Assembly: GCA_024409235.1 (NCBI GenBank)
Contig: JAKSUA010000020.1
Location: 1-42,955 of the forward strand
Direction: 5' to 3'
Length of the DNA stretch: 42,955 bases
Origin: Bacteroidales bacterium
GTDB taxonomy: Bacteria; Bacteroidota; Bacteroidia; Bacteroidales; UBA1715
The notes beneath the pieces are model-generated. The model was not told where the DNA came from. It ran no database searches and was given only the letters and a program-made list of their open reading frames with translations. Shown in pieces: positions 31,122 through 40,785 of the stretch. A program made the translations under genes and the position numbers. How positions within the stretch are numbered: position 1 is the first letter of the stretch; every line of letters starts with the position of its first letter.

Positions 31122-31975
31122 CTAATAAAGAAACTTGCTATTGTTAGTATTGCAAAAATAACACTTGCAATACCGTTTGTTGTGCTGAATGCAATATTGA
31201 CTCTTGATATGTCGTTCGGAGAAAGTATTGCGTGCTGAAATATGAGACAACCGATGAAAAGTAGGGCTGCAATCCAATAAAGCCATGAAAATTCTGCATA
31301 AACACCGGCGTAAATAACCAATAAAGCGGTTATTACATGTATGATTGTTGATATTTTCATTGCTTTCTCTCTCCCAAAATGTTCGGGAATGCTATGTAAA
31401 GATTCGCTTCTGTCAAAATCTTCATCTTGAAGCGCATAAAGAATGTCGAAGCCAGCCATCCATCCTAAAACAATAAATGAAAATATAATAGGTGTTATTG
31501 CAAATTCTCCAGTTACGGCAAGGTAAGCTCCAATTGGAACTAATGCTTGTCCAATTCCTAGAACAATATGACATAAGGACGTGAATCTCTTTGTGTAAGA
31601 ATAGAATAGTACGACGAATAATGCAATAGGGGAAAGATAAAAGCAAAGTCTATTTATGAACCATGTTGTTGCTATGAACAAAATGGAAGTGATTATTACA
31701 AATAATAAAGCGGATTTTGGAGAAATAACGCCTGCAGGAATTTCTCTGTTTGCAGTCCGTGCGTTCTTTTTGTCAAATTTATAATCTGCATAACGATTGA
31801 ATCCCATTGCAGCGGAACGACAAAATACCATACAAAGTAATACACAAAGCAATAGTTCCCATTGAAAATCGTAATTGTCATACCATACAGCCAAAGAGAA
31901 ACCTAGGGCTGCAAAAGGTAGGGCAAAAATTGTATGAGAAAATTTTACTAATGAAAAATAACTTTTAATATTCAT
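31118..31975 (-). CDS. UbiA family prenyltransferase, probably of menaquinone synthesis
   Basis: This integral membrane protein (285 residues, about nine helices) attaches a polyprenyl chain to an aromatic acid. Both aspartate-rich motifs are present: GFNRYADYKFDKKNARTANR (first) and YALQDEDFDRSESLHSIPEH (second), which bind the Mg-diphosphate. The second motif form is like the 4-hydroxybenzoate-type or MqnP (futalosine pathway) enzymes in Bacteroidota, which use menaquinone rather than ubiquinone. Which acceptor it uses cannot be told. Its start shares one base with the stop of the DUF4837 gene (TAATG), so translation is coupled. Confidence 0.85.
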   Translation of the reverse strand: MNIKSYFSLVKFSHTIFALPFAALGFSLAVWYDNYDFQWELLLCVLLCMVFCRSAAMGFNRYADYKFDKKNARTANREIPAGVISPKSALLFVIITSILFIATTWFINRLCFYLSPIALFVVLFYSYTKRFTSLCHIVLGIGQALVPIGAYLAVTGEFAITPIIFSFIVLGWMAGFDILYALQDEDFDRSESLHSIPEHFGREKAMKISTIIHVITALLVIYAGVYAEFSWLYWIAALLFIGCLIFQHAILSPNDISRVNIAFSTTNGIASVIFAILTIASFFIS

Positions 31976-32982
31976 TATTCTTCTGAATTATTCGTTGGTT
32001 TGTCAAAGCTAACAGATCGGCTTATTGCCTGTAGTTGACGCATAAAATTACGTTTTTCTTTATTTGGATAATAAACGTATCCTTCTATGGTGATAAGTTT
32101 ATTTTTGCCAGGATTGCAGAAAGTGTAGCTAGTGAAAGGACCTGCCATAAAATCATTTTCCACTCTCCATTTTCCTCGTAGTTCAACGGTGTAGTCGTCG
32201 TTAATATATTTACCAACTTTTGATTGAATTGGAATGATATATTCTGTTGTCATGAAACTTCCTTCCGATGGCCCTGGAATGTGCTTCTTTACAATGGAAT
32301 CTCTATAATTCAATAAGGCATTTTTTCCGAATTGTGCGGTATCTGTATAAGGTCTTTCGTAGATAATTAATCCTTGACTATGAACATTCGATTCCAATGA
32401 AATCCACATGAAGTTATCGTCTATCTTATTGATATTAAATCCATTTGGAACAGAAATGTTGATGTCAAATTGTTTCTTGATTGACTTTTCTACTATCTGA
32501 TTATTTGCTTGTTTGTAGAGTTGCTGATAGCGTTCAATTTCAGATTGTATAAAGTATTCTATTATGTTTCCACTTTTTACTTCTAAAACATTTTGTAATT
32601 CTTCAGGATTATTCACTCCAATACTTACGTAAGCCTGATGTTTTGCCCATAAATCTTTTCTGTATTGAATTTGAGGCTTTGCATATTTCTTATCTACTTC
32701 TAAATAAAGAATGTTTCTGTAGGATCTAAATGTTGTGGAAAAACTGTTTCTGCTAATAAGGATTAAAGAAAAAGGAGATTCTGACTGAGTAAGCCCGATT
32801 TCTTCCTGATTTAAAATTTCACAGACCTTGTCTCCGGTTTCGGAGTTTTTATATTCATCGTTGATTACAACTAGTAGTTCGCCCGGTTCACCTGTCATTG
32901 TGCTACCGCCAATACCGTTTTTGCAGGAATAAAAAACAAAAACGCAGATAACTAATAATGAATATCTGACAAGATTTTTCAT
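31975..32982 (-). CDS. DUF4837 family lipoprotein
   Basis: This 335-residue protein has a lipoprotein signal (SLLVICVFVFYSC, lipobox FYSC). The mature start GEPGELLVVINDEYKNSETG and the region SPFSLILISRNSFSTTFRSYRN are typical of DUF4837, a Bacteroidota family without known function. The position between ispF and a ubiA-family gene in a run that starts with porU and porV suggests an envelope role or a purely transcriptional linkage. It lies 5 bases after ispF. Confidence 0.75.
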   Translation of the reverse strand: MKNLVRYSLLVICVFVFYSCKNGIGGSTMTGEPGELLVVINDEYKNSETGDKVCEILNQEEIGLTQSESPFSLILISRNSFSTTFRSYRNILYLEVDKKYAKPQIQYRKDLWAKHQAYVSIGVNNPEELQNVLEVKSGNIIEYFIQSEIERYQQLYKQANNQIVEKSIKKQFDINISVPNGFNINKIDDNFMWISLESNVHSQGLIIYERPYTDTAQFGKNALLNYRDSIVKKHIPGPSEGSFMTTEYIIPIQSKVGKYINDDYTVELRGKWRVENDFMAGPFTSYTFCNPGKNKLITIEGYVYYPNKEKRNFMRQLQAISRSVSFDKPTNNSEE

Positions 32983-32987
32983 TGAAT

Positions 32988-33467
32988 TTAATTTTGTTGT
33001 ATTAATGCTACGGCAAAAACAGCAATTCCTTCTTCTCTTCCAACAAAACCTAATTTTTCTGTCGTAGTTGCTTTCACAGACACGTCTTCAACAGAAATTT
33101 GAAGGTCTTCTGCAATGTTTTTACACATTAATGGAATGTGTGGTAATAATTTAGGTTTTTGTAAACAAACAGTTGCATCAATGTTTTCTATTTTCCAATT
33201 TTTTGATGCTATTAACTCTCTTGTCTTTCGTAATAGAATACGGCTGTCAATATTCTTGAATTCGTCGCTGTTGTCTGGGAAATGAAATCCAATATCTCTC
33301 ATTCCTGCTGCACCCAGAATTGCATCGCAAATGCTGTGTAAAAGAACATCTCCGTCCGAGTGTGCAACCATTCCATGAGTATGGGCTATTTTTACACCTC
33401 CTAAAACAAAAGGAAGACCTTCTGCTAACTGATGAACATCATATCCCTGCCCAATACGGATTTTCAT
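32988..33467 (-). CDS. ispF: 2-C-methyl-D-erythritol 2,4-cyclodiphosphate synthase
   Basis: IspF closes the cyclodiphosphate ring in the MEP pathway to isoprenoids, acting as a trimer with bound zinc. The 159 residues are of normal length. GQGYDVHQL (D10, H12) and HSDGDVLLHSICDAILGA give the metal site, and HFPDNSDEFKN and KATTTEKLGFVGREEGIA are the conserved substrate and trimer regions. Its ATG overlaps the porV stop (TAATG). ispF next to porV is a recurring neighbourhood in T9SS-bearing Bacteroidota. Confidence 0.97.
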   Translation of the reverse strand: MKIRIGQGYDVHQLAEGLPFVLGGVKIAHTHGMVAHSDGDVLLHSICDAILGAAGMRDIGFHFPDNSDEFKNIDSRILLRKTRELIASKNWKIENIDATVCLQKPKLLPHIPLMCKNIAEDLQISVEDVSVKATTTEKLGFVGREEGIAVFAVALIQQN

Positions 33468-34672
33468 TATCTTCTTGAATTGCTTGTTGTTCCTTCAAAA
33501 TCAAATGTAAGAGAAAAACGGAATGTGTTTGCCAATGGCGAGTTCTTTCCGTTAATAGGAATCAAATAAGAAAAATCAAGACCAAAAACATTTAAACGAA
33601 GTCCGGCACCAGCGGTGAAATATTTTCTGTCACCTTTTGTCTTTGATTCGTTAAAATATCCTAATCGTGCAGCAAATTGATTGTTGTACCAATATTCAGC
33701 ACCAAGGCTTAATGTGAATTCTTTCATTTCTTCTTTGAAACCGCCAGGAGCGTCGTAGAATGATTGGAAAATACCTTGAGGTACAGAAACTTCATCATCT
33801 TTTCCTTCTATTCCTATAATATTTCCATCTCCGTCATAAATGTTCTGAGGTGGAGTAGGCACTAAAAGTTTGTTGATGTCAAAATAGACACCAACTTTGT
33901 TATATTGGTCTATTTCTGCATTGTAACCAACACCTAATTTAAGATTTGCTGGTATAAAATCTTTGTTGTCTTCAGAATAGGAAATCTTAGAACCAATGTT
34001 TGAAATGTTGAAACCGACTGTTAAAAGTCCAGGTAAAGAACCTTTAAATTCATTGAAATATGTTCCGGAAATATCTGCAGCAACAGCTTTTCCTGCGTGA
34101 TAGTCTTCTTGAGTTCCTCCTGTAAGGTTAGAATAAATGAAACGAGCTGTCATACCCATTACAAAGTTGTCTGCTAAAAAGCGTGAGTAGGAAGCGTCTA
34201 AAGAATATTCCTGTGGTGAGATTGTATAACCTGCTGGGTTACCGTCCTCGTCGTATGCAGGAATATCACCTAAAGAAAAATAGCAAAGAGAAGCTCCTAT
34301 AGCTTCTTTCTTCGAAAGTTTCTTATAGCCAGATAAATAAATCAAGTTTATGTCTTTTATACCTAGATTTGAAAGCCATGGAGTATATGACAAACCAACT
34401 CCGAAATCATCTTCTGCTAAAGCATATTTAGATGCGTTCGAGTGTTGTGAATAAACATCAGGTGTAGTTGCTGCTCCAGCATCTCCCATAGCACCACTTC
34501 GTGAGTCTGGTGTGATTGTTAGGAATGAAACTGCTGTAGTGATAACATTATATTCGTTGCTTAAGTCTTGTCCAGATGCGAATCCTGTTGTGCTTGATGC
34601 GTCTATTTGTTGTGCAAAAAGTCCTAGACTAAAAAGTGCAGCACAAGAAGTTGAAAAAATACGTCGTATCAT
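33467..34672 (-). CDS. porV: Type IX secretion system outer-membrane protein PorV
   Basis: PorV is a 14-stranded outer-membrane barrel of the FadL type that receives T9SS cargo and shuttles it to PorU for processing. The 401-residue protein has a signal peptide (FSTSCAALFSLGLFAQ) and the family start SFLTITPDSRSGAMGDAGAA, followed by SQHSNASKYALAEDDFGVGL and SYTPWLSNLG. It ends with barrel strands (FGLDFSYLIPING, RFSLTFDFE). It follows porU by about 80 bases and couples to ispF. The match to PorV/LptO in motif and order is strong. Confidence 0.92.
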   Translation of the reverse strand: MIRRIFSTSCAALFSLGLFAQQIDASSTTGFASGQDLSNEYNVITTAVSFLTITPDSRSGAMGDAGAATTPDVYSQHSNASKYALAEDDFGVGLSYTPWLSNLGIKDINLIYLSGYKKLSKKEAIGASLCYFSLGDIPAYDEDGNPAGYTISPQEYSLDASYSRFLADNFVMGMTARFIYSNLTGGTQEDYHAGKAVAADISGTYFNEFKGSLPGLLTVGFNISNIGSKISYSEDNKDFIPANLKLGVGYNAEIDQYNKVGVYFDINKLLVPTPPQNIYDGDGNIIGIEGKDDEVSVPQGIFQSFYDAPGGFKEEMKEFTLSLGAEYWYNNQFAARLGYFNESKTKGDRKYFTAGAGLRLNVFGLDFSYLIPINGKNSPLANTFRFSLTFDFEGTTSNSRR

Positions 34673-34754
34673 TGTTTCAATAAATATCTAAAATTATGCA
34701 AATATACAATTTTAGTAAACGAAAAATCGTATTGTTTATTGTTTGGTGAAAAAA

Positions 34755-37700
34755 TTATTTCATTAATAATATCTTTTGCTCCCCATAGATTTTTTCTCCG
34801 CTATTCGTTTGAATTTCAATAGTATAAGGATAAACGCCTTGGCTCATTCTTACTCCGTGTGAATTTTTACCGTCCCAATAAAGTGAGTTTTCTAAGAATC
34901 CATTTGGTGTTCCTGAATATGAAAGGACTCTAACTATATTTCCTGCGATATCGCTAATTCTAATTGTAACTTTCATCTCATTTCCGGCTTGATTGTGTTC
35001 AAAATGGAAATAAGAAATATCTTTCATTGGGTTAGGATAATTGTAAAGCTTTGTGAGTTTGATGTTTTTGGAGTTGCATACAGTAAAGCTGATTTCCGTT
35101 TCCGAAACATTGTTATAGGAGTCATAAATTGTTAGGGAAATGGTATGTTCTCCTTCTTCTAGATTATGAAGTGTGTATTTGATTGAGCCGGAGATAAATG
35201 TATTAAGGTCAGAATAGTAGAAATCGTTAAGTATAATCTGGTTAGAAATATCGTCGTCAATTGTTAAAACAATATTGTGACCAATAGAAGCGTCGGAAAT
35301 GTTTATTCCGGAAGAATCCTTGACGAATATTAAAATCGTTGGGTTTTGATTTGTCGTTGAGCCATTTACAAAAGTTGTGTCATTGAAATATATGGAAACT
35401 TCTGGACCAATGAAGTCGTCGTCATTGGAGTCTGTACTTCCGTTTATAATTAGGTCAAGATACGCTCCTGCTGCTTGTGCGTCGTCATTTATCGCATATA
35501 GACTAAGTTTTCCTTTCCCTGTGTAATATAAAATATCTTGAGGAATTTTTGCCGAGAATGAAAAGTGACCGTCTTTAACATCTGCTAATCCTTGAAATAA
35601 AATGTTTGAGTAGGAATCAAATGTAAACACATCATTTCCGTCGTTTCCTAATGTTGTGATAGACTGTGATTTGTCGAATAATTTTATGTAAAGTGTACCA
35701 TCGTAAGTTTTATCTAGGTTTGCATTCTTTTCAATGTGCCCTGCAATAGTTAGTGTTGATAATGCTTTTATTGTGTCGTTGAATGCTGATACATTTATTG
35801 AATTAATGGAATCTACAACGACGGAATACAATGGTATTGCAAGTCGTAGGGCTGGATCGCCCAAAAGTGTGTAAATTCTTTTGTTTTGATAGTAATCGTT
35901 TGACGTGCTAGCTTTTGCTAGTATGAATGATTCGCCGATAGTTCGTATTTGTTGTAGTGAATCTAGTGAAAATATTGTCTTGTAAATGTTGTTGCACAAC
36001 GTATAGTTTGCCGAAGCATATGAGTAACGGGTTGCACTAATCATTCCTATGCCTCCGCCATCTTTCTGTACGAGAATTTTTTCTCCTATTGATTGGCCGT
36101 CGTAATCGAAGTGTGCAATATTGCAGGCTGCGCCAATAAAAAATGGTAGCTTTGTTGTGTTTTTCCATGATTCAATGGAAGATGCTTCTACTGCATATTC
36201 TGCCATCATTCTTGTTTCGTTTCCATGACCACTGTAATTGAAAATTAGGCAGCCTTTTTGAATTCTATTGTTTATCGCTTCTACAACATCAGGATAACGT
36301 TCTCCCGCACTACTTATGATTTGTTGATACGCGTCTGCATAGATTTTGTCAAAGTTAAATTGCGGGTAGTTCTGGGAAATAGATTTGCAAAGCTGGTCAG
36401 CATCGCTCATGTGTATTGTTTGGTTTTCATTTGCGTCGTCTGCAAGAAAACATAAGTAATTTTGCCAGTCGCCACGGTATAATGGATTCGTTGCGTATTG
36501 GATGTTTTTGTAGGTTATATTTTCAGCTTCCGTTTTTGTTGAAACAGGAAAACGTCCAATAGCAATATCCATTTCTCCAACAAAGATGTCGTTGTCTTTT
36601 ACGCCTTCTCCATTGTCTAATAAAGCGAAAAAGTCATCGGAACAAAGGGAATTGTCTTCATTTAAACTTTCAAATGTTTGAAATGTAAATAAATGAGGAC
36701 CATTAAGTTCAATGGTCTCATTTTTAAATGTGCCATCTCCAAACAAAAGGACGTATTTTAATTTTTTGTTACTTTTTAAATATACATATCGTAAATAATT
36801 TCTGATCGATGTGACGTCTTTTCTTCCAGCAGAAAATTCATTACAAATTTCTTCCTGAGAAACTATAATAGTTGAGAACTTGTCGTTTTTTTGATGAAGT
36901 TCTGCCATTTGTTCTGCGTAACTCTTGAAAATATCGTTAGAAATAATAATCATATCGACATTGTATGAAGAAAGAATGTCTTGATTATCAACAAATCCTT
37001 CTGCAGTAACGTTCTTGTAATTATCTGAGAATGAGATGAATTCTTGTAAGTTTGTTTTGCCTGTATGTACAAATGATGTTTTGTTGTTTGAGTAAGTTGT
37101 GGCAATTTCAATAGGGTTTTCCGGGTCGGTGATGTTCCAGACAGAGTTTTCTTTTTTTGTCGAAATTTCATATCTGACTGATTCCGAACCAATTGATTTT
37201 GCGTCTCTAAAGATAAGTTGTTCGTTGTTGTTGATTGCTAATTTGCAACGGCTATGTAATGTGCAGTAGTCCAAATATCCCCGGCTGTTTGCACCAGAAT
37301 AGTTTAATGTAATGGAGATTGTGTTGTTTGTTGACGGTAGGAAAGAAAAAGTTTTTGTCTGTAATCTAGCGTAAGGCTTATTAGATGTTGTTGATGAAAA
37401 ACTAATAGAACCTATTGCCTTTTGATTGGCGGAAATATTCATTATTGCCGTGCTTGAATGTCTTGCTGCAGCTGCAATTTCCAATGTTGCAGACTCTTCG
37501 GTAAGAACATTGGGTATAGGGAAAGAAATCGTTTTCCCAGATGCTATACTTTCAAATCTATTGCGCCCTGTGTTTAGCGGAGCTGTTTCGTTTGACTCAT
37601 AAAATTGTAGGTAATCATAGCTCGTAATTGTTTTGGTAGGAGAAGCAGCACTTGATGTTTCTTGTACTATTTCTTTTTCCGCTTTTCTTGAAACAATGTA

Positions 37701-38129
37701 GTAATAGTTTTTTGAATCAAACGTGTGCTTTTTGTGTGTGAATGTGTTGCTTTCTTCGCTAAAGGTCCATGTATCTGGAGATTGGGCGTAAAATAAAATG
37801 TAATCTCCGGCATTGAAAACGCCATTGGAACCTTTGTGGATCTTTATTGAAATTTCATGTAATGTGTCTGGAATCTCTGTTGTGTTTAATAAAGGCAATT
37901 CTCCGGCTCCGTTCCCGTAAATTGCTATTTGAGAAACATCATCAAATCCCCATTTTTTTAAATCTTCGTATGAGATTTTGTAAATACCAGATTCTTCTAC
38001 TGATACTTTGAAACAACTGTTGTCTTTTAATATTGATTGTGCCTGGCAATAAGATAAAGAAAATGCTACAAGTGCAAAGATTGCAATTGCTCTCGTGAAA
38101 ATCTTTTGTGTAGAATATGCTGCCAACAA
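34755..38129 (-). CDS. porU: Type IX secretion system sortase PorU (C25 family)
   Basis: PorU is the surface protease that removes the C-terminal signal of T9SS cargo and links it to lipopolysaccharide. The 1124-residue protein has a signal peptide (RAIAIFALVAFSLSYCQAQ), an N-terminal beta domain and a gingipain-like C25 domain. The catalytic His is in NYSGHGNE (about residue 633) and the Cys in GAACNIAHFD (about 668). A C-terminal signal-like domain (YNYPNPMKDISYFHFEH, GVYPYTIEIQTNSGEKIYG) ends it, as in PorU. The only start upstream of the signal peptide is TTG (38129 or 38126): the frame has no ATG back to the upstream stop. It heads porU-porV-ispF-DUF4837-ubiA. Confidence 0.93.
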   Translation of the reverse strand: MLAAYSTQKIFTRAIAIFALVAFSLSYCQAQSILKDNSCFKVSVEESGIYKISYEDLKKWGFDDVSQIAIYGNGAGELPLLNTTEIPDTLHEISIKIHKGSNGVFNAGDYILFYAQSPDTWTFSEESNTFTHKKHTFDSKNYYYIVSRKAEKEIVQETSSAASPTKTITSYDYLQFYESNETAPLNTGRNRFESIASGKTISFPIPNVLTEESATLEIAAAARHSSTAIMNISANQKAIGSISFSSTTSNKPYARLQTKTFSFLPSTNNTISITLNYSGANSRGYLDYCTLHSRCKLAINNNEQLIFRDAKSIGSESVRYEISTKKENSVWNITDPENPIEIATTYSNNKTSFVHTGKTNLQEFISFSDNYKNVTAEGFVDNQDILSSYNVDMIIISNDIFKSYAEQMAELHQKNDKFSTIIVSQEEICNEFSAGRKDVTSIRNYLRYVYLKSNKKLKYVLLFGDGTFKNETIELNGPHLFTFQTFESLNEDNSLCSDDFFALLDNGEGVKDNDIFVGEMDIAIGRFPVSTKTEAENITYKNIQYATNPLYRGDWQNYLCFLADDANENQTIHMSDADQLCKSISQNYPQFNFDKIYADAYQQIISSAGERYPDVVEAINNRIQKGCLIFNYSGHGNETRMMAEYAVEASSIESWKNTTKLPFFIGAACNIAHFDYDGQSIGEKILVQKDGGGIGMISATRYSYASANYTLCNNIYKTIFSLDSLQQIRTIGESFILAKASTSNDYYQNKRIYTLLGDPALRLAIPLYSVVVDSINSINVSAFNDTIKALSTLTIAGHIEKNANLDKTYDGTLYIKLFDKSQSITTLGNDGNDVFTFDSYSNILFQGLADVKDGHFSFSAKIPQDILYYTGKGKLSLYAINDDAQAAGAYLDLIINGSTDSNDDDFIGPEVSIYFNDTTFVNGSTTNQNPTILIFVKDSSGINISDASIGHNIVLTIDDDISNQIILNDFYYSDLNTFISGSIKYTLHNLEEGEHTISLTIYDSYNNVSETEISFTVCNSKNIKLTKLYNYPNPMKDISYFHFEHNQAGNEMKVTIRISDIAGNIVRVLSYSGTPNGFLENSLYWDGKNSHGVRMSQGVYPYTIEIQTNSGEKIYGEQKILLMK

Positions 38130-38173
38130 AATAAAATTTAAAAGAATACGTAAATAAAATACCTTTAGTATTT

Positions 38174-39172
38174 TTGGTGCATAAAATTATTCAAAACTTG
38201 AGAACGACAATAAAAGCATTTGTACTTTTTTTCACATACTATATAATATGTATGTCTAAATTGTATGCTCAGATTGCAGACTTCACTCAGATTTTTAATA
38301 ATTACATTTATCTGAATCCGGCTTTTGTTGGAACAACAGATTGCCCTCATGTCTTTACTTCGTATCGCTCAAAAGATTATTCAATGGGAAATTATTCGTC
38401 TGCCTATTGCTCTTTTGACATGGGGTTGCAGAAACAAAATTCAAGTGTCGGGGCATCGCTGCTGCAAGATTCTCAATATAAGACATTCAGGGAAACTGAG
38501 TTGCTTGGAATTTATGCACATTCTTTTCAGATAAAGAAAAATTTGTTCGTCGATGCAGCTCTTGCAATGGGATATGTTTATGGAACAACAGACTTTTCTA
38601 GATTTATATTTTCTGATATGTTGAATGTCTTTGCTGATGAAGTAGGGGTGACAGGAGAGAATTTAGAGAAGAAAACCCGTCATAATTTTAACTCAGAAAT
38701 GGGAGTGTTGTTGTATAATGACATATTTTATGCAGGAATGACAATAAAAAATTTACAAGGAAATATCTCTGTTACCAATAAAAATGAAAACTTATTTCCA
38801 AGAATCGTTTCGTTTCATGGCATGGCAAAATTTTCAACCACCAAAGCATATATGAAAAGATATCTGATTTGGTTTTATCCTCATATAAATATGGTAATAG
38901 GGGGAAGTTCTTCTTATACGCAATTAGGGCTTATTTTACAGAAATGGGCCGTGCAATTTGGAGGTGCATATCGACAAAATTTAGATTGGAATGAAAATTC
39001 TTTATCTTTTTTTGTTGGTGTTGTTGAAAAAAAGTTTAGATTTGCCTACAATTGTGATATGACAAGAAACTCGATAAAGAGAATTGGTACACATGAAGTC
39101 AGTTTCGGGTATCAATTTGATTGCCGAGAGAAAAAGAAAAAATTCGAGGCGGTAAAAGCGCCGACGTTTTAA
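38174..39172 (+). CDS. PorP/SprF family T9SS outer-membrane protein
   Basis: This 332-residue protein is a predicted barrel. A long signal peptide (AFVLFFTYYIICMSKLYAQ) is followed by FNNYIYLNPAFVGTTDCPHV, the NPAxxG hallmark of the PorP/SprF family, and then alternating strands (GASLLQDSQYKTFRETELLG, SFHGMAKFSTTKAYMKRY). These proteins tether secreted surface filaments or help the PorKLMN complex. Which paralogue it is cannot be told, since many Bacteroidota hold several. It is divergent from porU (44 bases apart) and precedes the gldJ-like gene by 30 bases. Confidence 0.85.
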   Translation: MVHKIIQNLRTTIKAFVLFFTYYIICMSKLYAQIADFTQIFNNYIYLNPAFVGTTDCPHVFTSYRSKDYSMGNYSSAYCSFDMGLQKQNSSVGASLLQDSQYKTFRETELLGIYAHSFQIKKNLFVDAALAMGYVYGTTDFSRFIFSDMLNVFADEVGVTGENLEKKTRHNFNSEMGVLLYNDIFYAGMTIKNLQGNISVTNKNENLFPRIVSFHGMAKFSTTKAYMKRYLIWFYPHINMVIGGSSSYTQLGLILQKWAVQFGGAYRQNLDWNENSLSFFVGVVEKKFRFAYNCDMTRNSIKRIGTHEVSFGYQFDCREKKKKFEAVKAPTF

Positions 39173-39202
39173 TATAAAAGTGAAATTATAAAACAAAAAG
39201 GT

Positions 39203-40720
39203 ATGAATATTAAGAATCTTTTGATGTATTCAGCGATTGCAGGACTTTTCTTGATGAGTTCTTGTGCTGATGAAGTTTCTACTACTACCGGTTGGAACTA
39301 CAATGATTCAGACAATGGAGGTTTCCAAAAGTATGATGACTTTTATGAACAAGAAACTGGACCAGGCTTGATTTTGGTTGAAGGTGGCTCGTTCACTATG
39401 GGTGCTGTTCAACAGGACGTAATGTACGATTGGAACAATGTCGCTCGTAAAGTGAGTGTTTCTTCATTCTATATGGATGAAACTGAAGTAAGAAATATTG
39501 ACTATCGTGAATATTTATACTGGATTACTCGTGTGTTTGTTGAAGAACCTAGTGTTTATTGGGCTGCTTTACCAGATACATTGGTATGGAGAAGTAAATT
39601 AAGTTACAATGAACCTTATGTTCAACACTATTTGCGTCACCCTGCTTTCCAAAATTATCCAGTTGTTGGTGTTAGCTGGTTGCAGGCAAACGATTATTGC
39701 GTTTGGCGTACTGACCGTGTGAACGAAAGAATCTTGATTCGTGAAGGTATCTTGAATGAAAATAATGAACAGTTAGGTGCAGACAACTTCAATGTGGAAA
39801 CATACATGAACCACTTGTATGAAGGTTCTGTAAATCAAAACTTGCATGATTACAATCCATCAAATGCTGATGGTGTTCGTATAGTTCATGAGGAAGATGG
39901 TATTATTCTTCCTAAATACCGCCTACCGACAGAAGCTGAATGGGAATTTGCTGCATTGGCAATCATTGGTAACTCGGTTGATGAACGTATTTATGAAAGA
40001 AGAATATATCCTTGGAACGGTCATCAAATGCGTAACCCAAGCGTTCAAGATCGTGGTCAAATGATGGCAAACTACACTCGTGCTCGTGGTGACCAAATGG
40101 GTGTTGCTGGTCGTTTGAATGATATGGCTGACGCAACTGCTCCAGTATTATCTTATTGGCCAAATGATTACGGATTGTACTGTATGGCTGGTAATGTTAA
40201 CGAATGGGTTTTGGATGTTTATCGTGCAACTTCTTCCGCTGATGTAGATGAATTCAGACCTTTCCGTGGTAACGTTTTCCAAAAATACACAGAAGAAGAC
40301 GGTGCTGATAAAGGTACTTTCGTAGAAGTTGATTCTCTAGGTCACATGGTTAAAGAAGATATCTCTGTAGCTGATGCTTATGGAAGAATGAACTATCGTC
40401 AATCTGACAATATTAACTACTTGGATGGTGATCAAATGTCAAGTATTGATTATAATGAAGAAATTGATGACTCAACTAGAACTTATGGATCTAACTTGAT
40501 GTATCAACAAAAGAACTTGTCTGATGAAGATTTGTATTCTGAAACAGGTTGGTACACTTTAGTAAACGATCACTCTCGCGTATATAAAGGTGGTAGCTGG
40601 AGAGATAGAGCTTATTACTTAGCTCCTGGTTCTCGTCGATTCTTAGATGAAGCAAAATCTACAGATGATATAGGTTTCCGTTGTGCTATGACTCGCGTTG
40701 GAAGTCCTGTAGCATATTAA
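39203..40720 (+). CDS. gldJ: Gliding-motility/T9SS lipoprotein, GldJ-like (formylglycine-generating-enzyme fold)
   Basis: The 505-residue lipoprotein has a lipobox MSSC. It has the FGE-sulfatase (SUMF1) fold: LILVEGGSFTMGA, MDETEVRNIDYREY, NYPVVGVSWLQANDYCVWRT, YRLPTEAEWEFAA, YCMAGNVNEWV and VYKGGSWRDRAYYL. GldJ and GldK share this fold and form part of the periplasmic ring with the OM; catalytic cysteines for formylglycine formation are not evident. In Flavobacterium gldJ lies next to porU, porV and murF, as here, which favours GldJ. Codons are strongly biased as for abundant proteins. A terminator follows. Confidence 0.8.
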   Translation: MNIKNLLMYSAIAGLFLMSSCADEVSTTTGWNYNDSDNGGFQKYDDFYEQETGPGLILVEGGSFTMGAVQQDVMYDWNNVARKVSVSSFYMDETEVRNIDYREYLYWITRVFVEEPSVYWAALPDTLVWRSKLSYNEPYVQHYLRHPAFQNYPVVGVSWLQANDYCVWRTDRVNERILIREGILNENNEQLGADNFNVETYMNHLYEGSVNQNLHDYNPSNADGVRIVHEEDGIILPKYRLPTEAEWEFAALAIIGNSVDERIYERRIYPWNGHQMRNPSVQDRGQMMANYTRARGDQMGVAGRLNDMADATAPVLSYWPNDYGLYCMAGNVNEWVLDVYRATSSADVDEFRPFRGNVFQKYTEEDGADKGTFVEVDSLGHMVKEDISVADAYGRMNYRQSDNINYLDGDQMSSIDYNEEIDDSTRTYGSNLMYQQKNLSDEDLYSETGWYTLVNDHSRVYKGGSWRDRAYYLAPGSRRFLDEAKSTDDIGFRCAMTRVGSPVAY

Positions 40721-40741
40721 TAGAAATGAAAAAATAATAAA

Positions 40742-40768
40742 GAGGCCCCCAAGTGGGGCTTTTTTTTT
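40742..40768 (+). terminator. Intrinsic terminator after gldJ-like gene
   Basis: GCCCC (40745-40749) pairs with GGGGC (40755-40759) and is followed by nine T. It ends the gldJ transcript 25 bases after the stop. murF begins 17 bases later and must use readthrough or a promoter overlapping the terminator. Confidence 0.85.
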
Positions 40769-40785
40769 GATATATATTTTTATTT

